Below, piece by piece: positions 17,521 to 26,049 of a stretch of 64,000 nt of DNA. Made by a program: the position numbers and the translations under genes. The notes under the pieces are model-generated. The model was not told the origin of the DNA. It was given only the letters and a program-made list of their open reading frames with translations, and made no database searches. This DNA comes from Chitinophaga alhagiae (lineage in GTDB: Bacteria > Bacteroidota > Bacteroidia > Chitinophagales > Chitinophagaceae): positions 806,001 through 870,000 of the forward strand of contig NZ_QXMH01000002.1 of NCBI RefSeq assembly GCF_003568665.1. The letters run 5' to 3'. Numbering within the stretch: the first letter of the stretch is position 1; each line of letters starts with the position of its first letter.

Positions 17521-18732
17521 ATGGAAAAACATACTCCTTTTTCCCGCCGTAAATTTATTGCATCTGGCGGCATACTATTGACTGGCGCGGCTTTGGGGCT
17601 ACCCTCCCTGGCGCGTGCCACTGCTCCTTCCGCTACAATAAAACTGGGCCTCATCGGCGCCGGTTCAAGGGGCACCGGGCTGGCGGCTTTACTGAAGGAA
17701 ATTCCTGAAGTAGAGCTGGCCGCCTGTTGCGATCCCATCCCTTCCCACCTGGCCCTGGGCATGAAACAGGCGGCGCCGGGCGCAAAGTCTTACAACAACT
17801 ACAAGGCGTTGCTGGACAATAAGGAGCTGGACGCGGTGATCATTGCCACACCTTTATATACGCACTATGAAATTGCCGTGGCGGCGCTTGACGCCGGCAA
17901 GCACGTATATCTTGAAAAGTCAATGACATACAGCATTCCCCAGTCGCTTTCGCTCGTAAAAAAGGTAAAGGCCAGCGGAAAGGTATTCCAGGTAGGTTTC
18001 CAGTACCGTTACTACGATCTGTACAAACGTGTTAAACAGGCCATAGAAGAAGGCTGGCTGGGCACCATTACCGGCTTTGAATGCCAGTACCATCAAAATT
18101 CCAACTGGCGCAGGCCCAACAACGATCCTGCCCTGGAAAGGGCCATTAACTGGAGAATGTACCGGGAGTATTGCGGCGGCCCGCTTTCCGAGCTTTGCGC
18201 ACACCAGATAGACATGGTGCATTACCTCCTGGGCACGCACCCGGTGAGCGTAGTGGGCACCGGCAGCATCAATTTCTGGAAAGACGGGCGGGATACCTAC
18301 GATACCATCCGCACGGTATACGAATACCCCGGCGGCATCCAGAGCAGCGTGTCTTCCATGCTTTCCAACGCCTACCGCGATTATAACATCCGCGTACTGG
18401 GCTCCCGCGCCACCATAGATATTTCCCGCAACAAGGCGTTGCTGTACCCCGAGCCGCGGGCCATCAAAAGGGCCACGGTAGACGGTGTTACCAACGCCAC
18501 GGTGAAAGCTCCGGTGGCAGGAGAGGAGCTGACGTACAGGGCGCCGGGAGAGCCTAACCCCGAACCTACTATTTATGCGCTGAAAAATTTTGCGGCCTGC
18601 ATACGGGACGGCAAAAAGCCCGCCTCTAATGAAGAAACGGCCCATATGGCCTCCGTAGCGATCATTATGGGCAATGAAGCGGCAGACCAGCACGTACAGC
18701 AGGTCTGGAAAAAAGAATATGACATTGTCTGA
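17521..18732 (+). CDS. Tat-exported Gfo/Idh/MocA-family oxidoreductase (EKS variant)
   Basis: A 403-residue secreted or periplasmic NAD(P)-dependent sugar oxidoreductase. A twin-arginine signal (SRRKFIASGG) is followed by a hydrophobic stretch and an alanine-rich cleavage region. The Rossmann domain starts with LGLIGAGSRGTG. The family EKP motif reads E132-K133-S134 here. The catalytic region reads CGGPLSELCAHQIDMVHY, with the His and Asp of the GGxxxDxxxHxxD pattern kept but its first Asp replaced by Glu. The gene stands alone with its own terminator. The frame reaches ATG 17464, but ATG 17521 directly precedes the Tat motif. Related enzymes make or use keto-sugars; the substrate is unknown. 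Confidence 0.88.
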   Translation: MEKHTPFSRRKFIASGGILLTGAALGLPSLARATAPSATIKLGLIGAGSRGTGLAALLKEIPEVELAACCDPIPSHLALGMKQAAPGAKSYNNYKALLDNKELDAVIIATPLYTHYEIAVAALDAGKHVYLEKSMTYSIPQSLSLVKKVKASGKVFQVGFQYRYYDLYKRVKQAIEEGWLGTITGFECQYHQNSNWRRPNNDPALERAINWRMYREYCGGPLSELCAHQIDMVHYLLGTHPVSVVGTGSINFWKDGRDTYDTIRTVYEYPGGIQSSVSSMLSNAYRDYNIRVLGSRATIDISRNKALLYPEPRAIKRATVDGVTNATVKAPVAGEELTYRAPGEPNPEPTIYALKNFAACIRDGKKPASNEETAHMASVAIIMGNEAADQHVQQVWKKEYDIV

Positions 18733-18753
18733 TCACAACAGCATAGTTTGTAT

Positions 18754-18783
18754 AAGCCGGCCTCCTTCGGGCCGGCTTTTTTT
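18754..18783 (+). terminator. Rho-independent terminator after the Gfo/Idh gene
   Basis: Stem AAGCCGGCC/GGCCGGCTT with a short loop and a run of seven or more T. It begins about 20 bases after the stop codon. Confidence 0.85.
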
Positions 18784-18987
18784 ATGCCCTGTAAAGAGAT
18801 ACAGGAAAAATGCCGTTTCTTTAATGAAACCTTCGGAAGGCGGCCACAGGGAAGGCCTTTAAACGATGTTTTCTCGGAAACCCTTCACCACATGGGGTTA
18901 CAATTGCGTATAGCCATCCGGAAGCTGGCCGGATAGAGTGGTTTCGGTATATTTCAGTTAGGTTACACTTATTTACCTTTAATTAAA
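18784..18987 (+). other. Intergenic stretch with no gene seen
   Basis: About 200 bases between a terminator and the next promoter. The only structure noticed is a 6-bp hairpin (ATCCGG/CCGGAT, 18916-18934) without a T-run. No family-like reading frame is seen on either strand. Confidence 0.6.
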
Positions 18988-19019
18988 TTTTGTTAAATTT
19001 CTTTTTTTCTCTACTTTAG
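18988..19019 (+). promoter_or_regulatory. Bacteroidota promoter of the locus B SusC gene
   Basis: TTTTG (18988-18992), then 19 bases, then TACTTTAG (19012-19019), a close match to the TTG/TAnnTTTG consensus with ideal spacing in an A/T-rich island. Transcription would begin near 19026, leaving a leader of about 430 bases before the SusC start. Confidence 0.6.
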
Positions 19020-19453
19020 CGTTGTTCCATAGGATGATGAGAAACAGAAGAAGCATTCCACGGTAGCCCGGCGTATAAACGGGTGTATCAGTCAGCCAGG
19101 ATTTTCAGGAGTAGGCAATCGGTGTGAGTACCGGACATCCTTCAATTTTTCAACCATCAATTAAACAGACAGGTTGGCCAGCGAGGCCGGCCCGGCCGTT
19201 GTATGCTGCTGCACAACGGGCAGGGCGATGCTTTTTCAAAAAAAACCAAAATCAACATCTGTTAGCAACAAATAATAATAAAAAGCAACAGAATTTTTCC
19301 ACGCTTAACATTGAGTTCACATAGCGCGTATACCTTGCGGCCGGTAAATCGTCAGGTACAATATTGATGCGAGCCGCAAAACCAGGATCGTTATCGTCGC
19401 TGAGATCTGTTTTTCTAAATATCACAGGGTTATCATTACCTAAAATTTGTTGA
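19020..19453 (+). other. Long 5' leader of the locus B SusC gene
   Basis: No convincing gene is present. A 66-codon ORF at 19124-19324 has low-complexity Lys/Asn/Gln content and no family features. GC-rich inverted segments (around 19180-19200) and A-rich tracts are seen. If the promoter at 18988-19019 is used this is untranslated RNA, a suitable place for RNA-level control or an antisense RNA; I found no clear antisense -7 element. Confidence 0.4.
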
Positions 19454-22400
19454 ATGAAACATTTTTTCCTACTTATCACCGGCCTGCATCTGTGCGCCTT
19501 TGGCATGGCATCGGGCAAGCCAGCAGAAAGGCATCCTGCCATTTTACAACCTGACATTGAAAAAACCGCCCGGTTCGACTCTTCCGTGGTAGTACGCGGA
19601 AAGGTAACGGACGAAAAAGGAGAACCATTGATCGGGGTTACCATCCGGCAGAAGGGGGGCAACCGGGGTACGGCCAGCGATAAAAACGGGAGTTTCCTTA
19701 TTACGCTCCCCGCGCCGGGCAACGTTCTTACATTTTCTTTCCTCGGATATGTATCGCAGGAGTTTACCATCCGGAATACGCAGATGCTGAACGTGAAGCT
19801 GCTGCCTGATTCCAGGATGCTGAACGAAGTGCAGATCACCACGGCGCTCGGCATCAAGCGCGATGAAAAGGCGCTGGGTTATTCCGCCCCCGTAGTAAGC
19901 GGCGAGCAGTTAACAGAGGCACTGCCCTCTAACTGGACAGACGCCCTCTCCGGCAAAGTGGCCGGCGTTAACCTGGTACGTTCCGGCAGCGGCCCCACCG
20001 CCTCCAACAAGATCATCCTCCGCGGCGAGAACAACCTCACTGACGATAACGAGGCGCTGATAGTGGTAGACGGGGTGGTGATCAACCAGGGCAGCGGCCG
20101 CCGCAGCGCCATTGAAGGAGAAACGGCTTACGGCACCGGCAGCGATAACATGCCGGCGGATTATGGCAGCGGCCTGAATGATATCAACCCGGAAGATATT
20201 GAGAGCCTCACCATCCTCAAAGGGCCCGGCGCTGCCGCATTGTACGGCCAGCGTGGCGCTAACGGGGCCATCATCATCACCACCAAATCAGGCAGCAGCA
20301 AAAAGAAAGGCCTGGGCGTTTCCATCAACTCCAACGCTTCTATGGAGCAAGTGAACCGCTGGCCCGACCTGCAGTTTGAATATGGCCAGGGCCTGGACGG
20401 CGCTGACTATTATTCATACGGCGCGTCTGTAGACGGCGGCAGCACCAGCGGCACCAGCTCTGCCTACGGCCCGCGTTTTGAAGGGCAGCAATTCTTCCAG
20501 TACGACCCCGTTGCCCAAAAGGTGGGCGCGGAAAGAACGCCCTGGGTACCGTATAAAAACAAGGTGAATAACTTCTTCGGAAAAGGAGAGACCTATACCA
20601 ATACCATCAGCGTAGACGGCGGTACAGACAAAACCACCGCCCGCTTCTCGCTTACCAATGCCAATAACAGCTGGATCATTCCCAACACCGGTTACCAGCG
20701 TAACACGGTATCTATGTCCGTCAACTCCAAGGTAAACGATAAACTCACCATCTCGTCAAAGATCAACTATACCAACAAGAAGAGCGATAACCTGCCCGGT
20801 GCGGGGTACGGCAACCAGTCTATCATGTACTGGTACATCTTCTGGCAGCCCAGCGCTGACCTTGACTGGCTGCGCAACTACTGGATCAACGGGCAGGAAG
20901 ACCGGAAAATATCTTTCCCCTACAGCACTTTCCCGGAAAACCCCTATGCCGTGGCTTACGAGTTCATTAACCGTACCAACCGCCACGGGGTAACGGGCAA
21001 CGTGCAGGCTACCTATGCTTTCACCAAAGAACTGAGCCTGCAGGTGCGTACCTCTATGGACTTCGGGTATGAGCAACGCGCGCAGGAGCGCCCTTATGAC
21101 GCGGGCGCCAAGTTCCAGAAAGGCAGCTACCGCACGCAGAACATCTTTTCACAGGAGGCCAGCTCCGACTTCTTGCTGCGTTATGCAAAAAAGGTGAATG
21201 CCGACTTTGATTTCAGCGTTACCGCCGGCGGCAGCATGCTGCGCAATACCTACAACCGGGACGAAGTGCGGGCAGACTCCCTCATTTATCCCGGCATCTA
21301 CTCCATGTCTAACGCCGCAGGCCCGCTGGTAACCATGCCCTGGAGAAGCAAATACGCCATCAACAGTTTCTACGGCCTCATCTCCGGCGCGTATAAAGGG
21401 TACCTGTTCATGGACCTCACGGCCCGGCAAGACTGGAACAGCGTATTGGCCACACCCGAGCGTACCGCCAATTCAGGGTTCTTTTATCCTTCTGTGAGCG
21501 CGAGCTTCATCCCTTCTGACGCTTTCAGGTTGCCGCAGTCCATCAACTTTGCCAAACTGCGTTTTTCCGTGGCCGGCGTTGGCAGCGGGGGTACCGTACC
21601 TTACCGCACCGCGCATAACTTTGCCACGGCAGGCAGCCTGTACAGCGGAGGTCTGAGGTTGCCTTCTTCACTGGCCAACCCTGACCTGCGGCCGCTCCGT
21701 ACCATCACGTACGAAGCAGGCGCCGCTGTGAAAATGTTCAAGAACCGCTTTGGGGTGGATGTGACCGTTTACACCGCCAATACCAAAGACCAGATACTGC
21801 AGCGTATCGTAGACCGGGCCTCCGGTTATACCAGGGCTTTCATCAATGCCGGCAAGGTGAACAACAAAGGTATCGAGGTCACCCTGAACGGTTCCCCGCT
21901 GAAGAACAAGGAAGGGTTTACCTGGAATACCAACGTAGTGTTCTCCGCCAATAAAAACACCATTACACAACTGGCAGACAGCTTTGTAGTGTTGCAAACA
22001 GGCCCCGTGGGCGGCGGCCAGATCGTTGCCACCGTTGGCGGCAGCATGGGAGACCTCTACGGAAGAGGTTATGTACGTTCTCCTGACGGACAAGTGGTAT
22101 ATGATGAAAGAACAGGCTGGGCCAAGATTTCCGAAGACGTGAAATACCTGGGCAACACCATCCCCAAATGGCGGCTGGGTTTCAGCAACGAGTTCATCTA
22201 CAAACAATGGCGCCTGAATGTGCTGTTTGACGGGCAGTACGGCGCGGTAGGCCACTCGCTCACTCACTACAAGCTGGCTGAACAGGGCAAAACCAAAAAC
22301 ACCCTGCCGGGCCGCTACAGCGGTATCATCGGCAATGGCGTGGTGATGGACGCAGACGGCAAGTACCGGAAGAACGATGTGGTAGCCAGGGATATTGATG

Positions 22401-22699
22401 AATACTACCGTTCCCACTTTGGTATAGACAATGCAGAGGGCAGCACCTTCCGCACAGACTTTATCAAGTTCAGGGAAGCAAGGCTGGACTATACGCTAGA
22501 CCCGAAAGTGTCCAAACGCCTGGGCATGCAGCGCCTGACCGTAGGCGTGTACGGCCGCAACCTGTTCATCTGGTCAGACTGGCCGGCGTTTGATCCCGAA
22601 TTTGGCACGCTCAGCGGTACCGACATTGTACAGGGTTTCGAGATCGGGCAGTTCCCTTCTACCCGTACATTGGGCGTTAACTTAGTTGTAGGCTTTTAA
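19454..22699 (+). CDS. SusC/RagA TonB-linked outer-membrane transporter without STN domain (locus B)
   Basis: A 1081-residue outer-membrane transporter. A signal peptide (about 1-22) is followed by the carboxypeptidase-regulatory-like domain (about 50-130, VRGKVTDEKGEPLIGV), a plug domain with an ALGIKRDEKALGYS segment in place of the usual VVVGYG, the conserved LKGPGAAALYGQRGANG, and a beta barrel. The STN domain of the other class is absent, in line with the lack of a sigma/anti-sigma pair. The ALGI(K/R)R-type plug start is common in SusC proteins paired with SusD-like_2 proteins, which matches the next gene 11 bases downstream. The substrate need not be a glycan. Confidence 0.93.
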   Translation: MKHFFLLITGLHLCAFGMASGKPAERHPAILQPDIEKTARFDSSVVVRGKVTDEKGEPLIGVTIRQKGGNRGTASDKNGSFLITLPAPGNVLTFSFLGYVSQEFTIRNTQMLNVKLLPDSRMLNEVQITTALGIKRDEKALGYSAPVVSGEQLTEALPSNWTDALSGKVAGVNLVRSGSGPTASNKIILRGENNLTDDNEALIVVDGVVINQGSGRRSAIEGETAYGTGSDNMPADYGSGLNDINPEDIESLTILKGPGAAALYGQRGANGAIIITTKSGSSKKKGLGVSINSNASMEQVNRWPDLQFEYGQGLDGADYYSYGASVDGGSTSGTSSAYGPRFEGQQFFQYDPVAQKVGAERTPWVPYKNKVNNFFGKGETYTNTISVDGGTDKTTARFSLTNANNSWIIPNTGYQRNTVSMSVNSKVNDKLTISSKINYTNKKSDNLPGAGYGNQSIMYWYIFWQPSADLDWLRNYWINGQEDRKISFPYSTFPENPYAVAYEFINRTNRHGVTGNVQATYAFTKELSLQVRTSMDFGYEQRAQERPYDAGAKFQKGSYRTQNIFSQEASSDFLLRYAKKVNADFDFSVTAGGSMLRNTYNRDEVRADSLIYPGIYSMSNAAGPLVTMPWRSKYAINSFYGLISGAYKGYLFMDLTARQDWNSVLATPERTANSGFFYPSVSASFIPSDAFRLPQSINFAKLRFSVAGVGSGGTVPYRTAHNFATAGSLYSGGLRLPSSLANPDLRPLRTITYEAGAAVKMFKNRFGVDVTVYTANTKDQILQRIVDRASGYTRAFINAGKVNNKGIEVTLNGSPLKNKEGFTWNTNVVFSANKNTITQLADSFVVLQTGPVGGGQIVATVGGSMGDLYGRGYVRSPDGQVVYDERTGWAKISEDVKYLGNTIPKWRLGFSNEFIYKQWRLNVLFDGQYGAVGHSLTHYKLAEQGKTKNTLPGRYSGIIGNGVVMDADGKYRKNDVVARDIDEYYRSHFGIDNAEGSTFRTDFIKFREARLDYTLDPKVSKRLGMQRLTVGVYGRNLFIWSDWPAFDPEFGTLSGTDIVQGFEIGQFPSTRTLGVNLVVGF

Positions 22700-22710
22700 T
22701 CTGAATAACC

Positions 22711-24219
22711 ATGAAGAAGATCATATATACTATCACTAGTGCTGTACTGATGCTGGGCATCGGGCTGTCATCGTGTACAAAGAACTTTACAGAGATCAAT
22801 ACAGATCCCAACAACGCGGCAAAGGCTACGCCCGCACAATTGCTGGCGCCCGCGCTGGTCCGTACCCTTTCCGCCAACCTGCTGCGCAACCGCAATTTCA
22901 ATAATGAGCTGATGCAGGTAACGGTAGACGCCACGGACGCGGAAGGAAAGGTATTCCGGTACGATTTCCGCGCCAACTGGGCAGACAACCTGTATAATGC
23001 CTGGTATTCCGACCTGAGCAACTTCAAGGAAATGTACAATATTGCCAGCGAAGAACTGACCCTCAATAACTCGTACAGGGCCATTTCGCTCATCTGCCAG
23101 TCATGGATCTATTCCATGCTTACAGACACGTATGGAGACGTACCCTATTTCTATTCCAACAGGGCCAAAGACAGCCTGCTGTTTGAGCCGCCTTTTGACG
23201 CGCAGAAGGATATCTACCTGGATATTTTCAGCAAGCTGGAACAGGCCAATACCTGGCTGACCGGCGCCTCCGCCACTGTGGGCGGAGACCCCGTTTACAA
23301 CGGCGACCCGGGCAAATGGCGCCGGTTCGGCAACTCCCTGTATCTGCGTTTGCTGATGAGGGTATCCGGCAAGGCGGAAATATCGCAGATGTGCATAGAC
23401 AAGATCAACCAGATCGTCACCGCTGCCTCCACCTATCCCATTTTCACCAAGAACGAAGAATCTGCCGTGTTGCAGTGGACGGGCAACGGGCCTTTCGTGT
23501 CTCCCTTGCTGGGCGTGCGTGAGCAGGATTACCGGGCGCCGGGCCTTGCCAGCTTCTTTATAGACAACCTGACCTCCTGGAACGATCCGCGCATAGACAT
23601 CCCCACGCATGGCTTTGACGGTTTCAACAGGTGGCGCATAGCCCCTTCTTCCGGCGCTTACGTGGGCATTCCCAGCGGTTACGCCCCGGGAGAGAACCCG
23701 GTGAAACGTTCCTATTTCTATTCCACCAGCTCCAAATACACCATGATGTCTGACCCTATGACGGGCATTATGATGAACTACGCCGAAATACAGTTCATAC
23801 TGGCGGAAGCGGCCGTAAAGGGCTGGATCGCCGGTTCCGCGGAAACATATTATACCAACGGCGTGGACGCCAGCATCCGCTACTGGCTGCCTGATTGGAA
23901 AGGTAATGTAACGGACTACCTGACCGCCGCTGATATGGAATGGGACGAAGCGGCCTCACTGGAGGAGAAGATGCAGCGTATCCACCTGCAGAAGTACTAC
24001 GCCATGCTGTTCGTAGACCTGCAGCAGTGGTTCGAGTACCGCCGCACCGGCTACCCGGTACTGCCCAAAGGCGCAGGCCTGCGCAACAACGGCGTAATGC
24101 CCGCGCGCATGACCTACCCGGTATACGTACAGTCTACCAACCCCACCAACTACAAAAAGGCGGTGGCGGCCCAGGGGCCTGACGTGATCTCTACACAGGT
24201 TTGGTGGCAGAAGCCGTAA
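22711..24219 (+). CDS. SusD/RagB-family lipoprotein, SusD-like_2 subtype (locus B)
   Basis: A 502-residue surface lipoprotein with lipobox LSSCT. It carries FTEINTDPNNA near the mature N-terminus, the start typical of the SusD-like_2 subfamily, and an RRFGNSLYLRLLMRVSGKAE helix pair. A MMNYAEIQFILAEAAVKGW helix and the C-terminal LQQWFEYRRTGYPVL segment complete the fold. It should cap the SusC encoded 11 bases upstream. The ligand is unknown. The DUF5689 lipoprotein follows 31 bases later, so the three genes form one operon. Confidence 0.92.
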   Translation: MKKIIYTITSAVLMLGIGLSSCTKNFTEINTDPNNAAKATPAQLLAPALVRTLSANLLRNRNFNNELMQVTVDATDAEGKVFRYDFRANWADNLYNAWYSDLSNFKEMYNIASEELTLNNSYRAISLICQSWIYSMLTDTYGDVPYFYSNRAKDSLLFEPPFDAQKDIYLDIFSKLEQANTWLTGASATVGGDPVYNGDPGKWRRFGNSLYLRLLMRVSGKAEISQMCIDKINQIVTAASTYPIFTKNEESAVLQWTGNGPFVSPLLGVREQDYRAPGLASFFIDNLTSWNDPRIDIPTHGFDGFNRWRIAPSSGAYVGIPSGYAPGENPVKRSYFYSTSSKYTMMSDPMTGIMMNYAEIQFILAEAAVKGWIAGSAETYYTNGVDASIRYWLPDWKGNVTDYLTAADMEWDEAASLEEKMQRIHLQKYYAMLFVDLQQWFEYRRTGYPVLPKGAGLRNNGVMPARMTYPVYVQSTNPTNYKKAVAAQGPDVISTQVWWQKP

Positions 24220-24250
24220 CCCATATGGTTGTACCTATAAAAAAAGAACA

Positions 24251-25789
24251 ATGAAGAATAAAATTATATACCTGCTTTTTTTGCCCGCAGCGCTGCTGTT
24301 CTGGGGCTGCGAAAAGTCGAATTACCCGGGTGGTGTGATCAGCCCCTACTTTTCCATTTTCGATATCCACAACCTGCATAACCTGTCCAAGGGCGGGGAA
24401 GTAACGCTGACCACCGGCAACATGTTCGGTTCCAGCCAGATTGCCGGTGTGGTAGTGTCTGACCACGCCGCGGGCAACATGCCTCCCGGCATCCTGGTGA
24501 TACAGGATGCGCGCCGCCTGGGCAAGCTGCGCGGTATTGCCGTTCCCCTGGGAGATGCCGCCGCCAGCTATGTACCCGGAGACTCGCTGCACATCAAGGT
24601 GGAAGGTAAAGTAGTGAAAAGAGTGAACGGGCAGTTGCAATTGACCGGCGTTACCACGGAAGACATTACCAAAATGGCGTCTAACGTTCCCATTCCCCTC
24701 AACCGTGTGGCCGCCAACCTGATACTGGCCAAACCGGAAATTTACGAGAACACGCTGGTGGCCATCGTAAAAGGCGGTTTTGACCCGCTGCCCCAGCCGG
24801 GAGATGTACTGTCTGGCAACTGGCTGGTGGGAGACGGTTTTGGCGACATGCCGATGTACACGGAACCCACAGCGGCCTTTGCGCAGAACCCGCTTACCGT
24901 GCTGGCCAATTACTTCGGGGTCGTGTTTGTGTCCAGCGGTACGGAAGGGCAGCTGATGCCGCAGCTCCGCCTGCGTAAGGAAGAAGACGTGCAGGAACTG
25001 AGCGCGGTGGTGGAGATCACGCCTATTATCATCACCGGCTTTATGAGCGATGTTAAGGGCGGCGATGGCAACTATGAATATATCCAGCTGATGGCCACGC
25101 GCGATATTGATTTTGCCGTAACACCTTTTTCTGTAGTCGTAACCAATAATGCCAACGCTTCAACGCCTACCGGCTACCCCGCCAATGGCTGGGGTACCGG
25201 TAGCATGCGTACCTTCAAGTTCAACCTTACGTCCGGCAAAGCCAATAAAGGCACCTTCTTTTATGTAGGCGGCACCGGCAAACGGATCAACGGGGCCAAC
25301 TCCACCACCATTTCCACTTCCAACTGGATCAGGTCTTTCAATTATACCACCACTAACGGGGACGGCTTCGGCAACAAAACCGGCGGCCTCTTTGCCAACA
25401 GCGGCAACGCTTCCGGCCTGGCGGTATTTGAAGGCACCACCGTGAACGCCGATACCAAGCCCATAGACGTGATCTTTGTGGCCACCGGCGGCAGCCTCTA
25501 TACGGCCGGCCCGCCCGCGCTGGGTTATCGCATCACCAATACGGACTGGTACGATGTGAAAAACCCCATTACCGTGGCAGACCAGCCGTTCTACCGCGCC
25601 GGCAGCAATACCATGAGCATGGTGTACAACACGGCGGACCTGGGTTACTGGCTGATGCTGGGCGGGGAGTACAATCCCGCCATTGGCCGGTGGACGAAGG
25701 CCAGGATGCAGAACAACGTACTGCTCACCAAAGAATCCCTGCTGGAAGAAATTGAAGGTGAAGGGTCTACCAAACTCAAGCAACCATAA
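24251..25789 (+). CDS. DUF5689-like lipoprotein (locus B)
   Basis: A 512-residue lipoprotein (lipobox FWGCE) with no enzyme motif that I recognise. Residues about 45-245 look like DUF5689, an OB-fold-like beta domain found after SusD-like_2 genes (VVVSDHAAGNMPPG, GDSLHIKVEG). Residues about 255-500 form a second, Gly/Thr/Asn-rich beta domain (GDGNYEYIQLMATRDIDFA, YVGGTGKRINGAN). It probably sits on the cell surface with the SusCD pair as an extra binding protein. DUF5689 genes often precede a nuclease or phosphatase; none follows here. A terminator lies 24 bases after the stop. Confidence 0.72.
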   Translation: MKNKIIYLLFLPAALLFWGCEKSNYPGGVISPYFSIFDIHNLHNLSKGGEVTLTTGNMFGSSQIAGVVVSDHAAGNMPPGILVIQDARRLGKLRGIAVPLGDAAASYVPGDSLHIKVEGKVVKRVNGQLQLTGVTTEDITKMASNVPIPLNRVAANLILAKPEIYENTLVAIVKGGFDPLPQPGDVLSGNWLVGDGFGDMPMYTEPTAAFAQNPLTVLANYFGVVFVSSGTEGQLMPQLRLRKEEDVQELSAVVEITPIIITGFMSDVKGGDGNYEYIQLMATRDIDFAVTPFSVVVTNNANASTPTGYPANGWGTGSMRTFKFNLTSGKANKGTFFYVGGTGKRINGANSTTISTSNWIRSFNYTTTNGDGFGNKTGGLFANSGNASGLAVFEGTTVNADTKPIDVIFVATGGSLYTAGPPALGYRITNTDWYDVKNPITVADQPFYRAGSNTMSMVYNTADLGYWLMLGGEYNPAIGRWTKARMQNNVLLTKESLLEEIEGEGSTKLKQP

Positions 25790-25812
25790 AACGATCACAC
25801 TGTTAAAGTACG

Positions 25813-25849
25813 CCGGGCCGCACCGAAAGGGGTGGCCCGGTTTGTTTTG
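25813..25849 (+). terminator. Rho-independent terminator of locus B
   Basis: GC-rich stem (25813-25824 with 25829-25840, one mismatch and one G-T pair) closed by a GAAA tetraloop, followed by TTTGTTTT. Confidence 0.85.
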
Positions 25850-25862
25850 CGCCGGCCGCGCC

Positions 25863-25950
25863 ACCGGCCGCTCATTTGCATGAGGCGGCGCAGGCGATAC
25901 CGGCCGTTCATCTCCATGCACCCGCGCAGGCGGCACAAAGGTACCGGCCC
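25863..25950 (+). repeat. Short imperfect GC-rich tandem repeat
   Basis: ACCGGCC occurs at 25863, 25899 and 25943. The first two units match at 27 of their first 34 bases (ACCGGCCG.TCAT...CATG, ending GCGCAGGCG); the third is only the first seven bases. It sits between the locus B terminator and the next promoter. Reading frames through it are open by chance and would wrongly extend the following gene. Confidence 0.55.
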
Positions 25951-26049
25951 CCCTTTTCCCCCGTTTATGTACCGTTTATGGAAATCGATTGCAATTGTGA
26001 ATATAATTTCTGTATTTTGGCTGTCAAGGTTTTAAATCATTGTACTGTT

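Noticed and set aside
19124..19324. 66-codon + strand ORF in the locus B leader
   Set aside because: Low-complexity Lys/Asn/Gln end, no family features, and it falls within a probable untranslated leader.
25876..26049. N-terminal extension of the second Gfo/Idh gene
   Set aside because: It covers tandem-repeat and promoter-like DNA; the Tat signal starts at ATG 26050.
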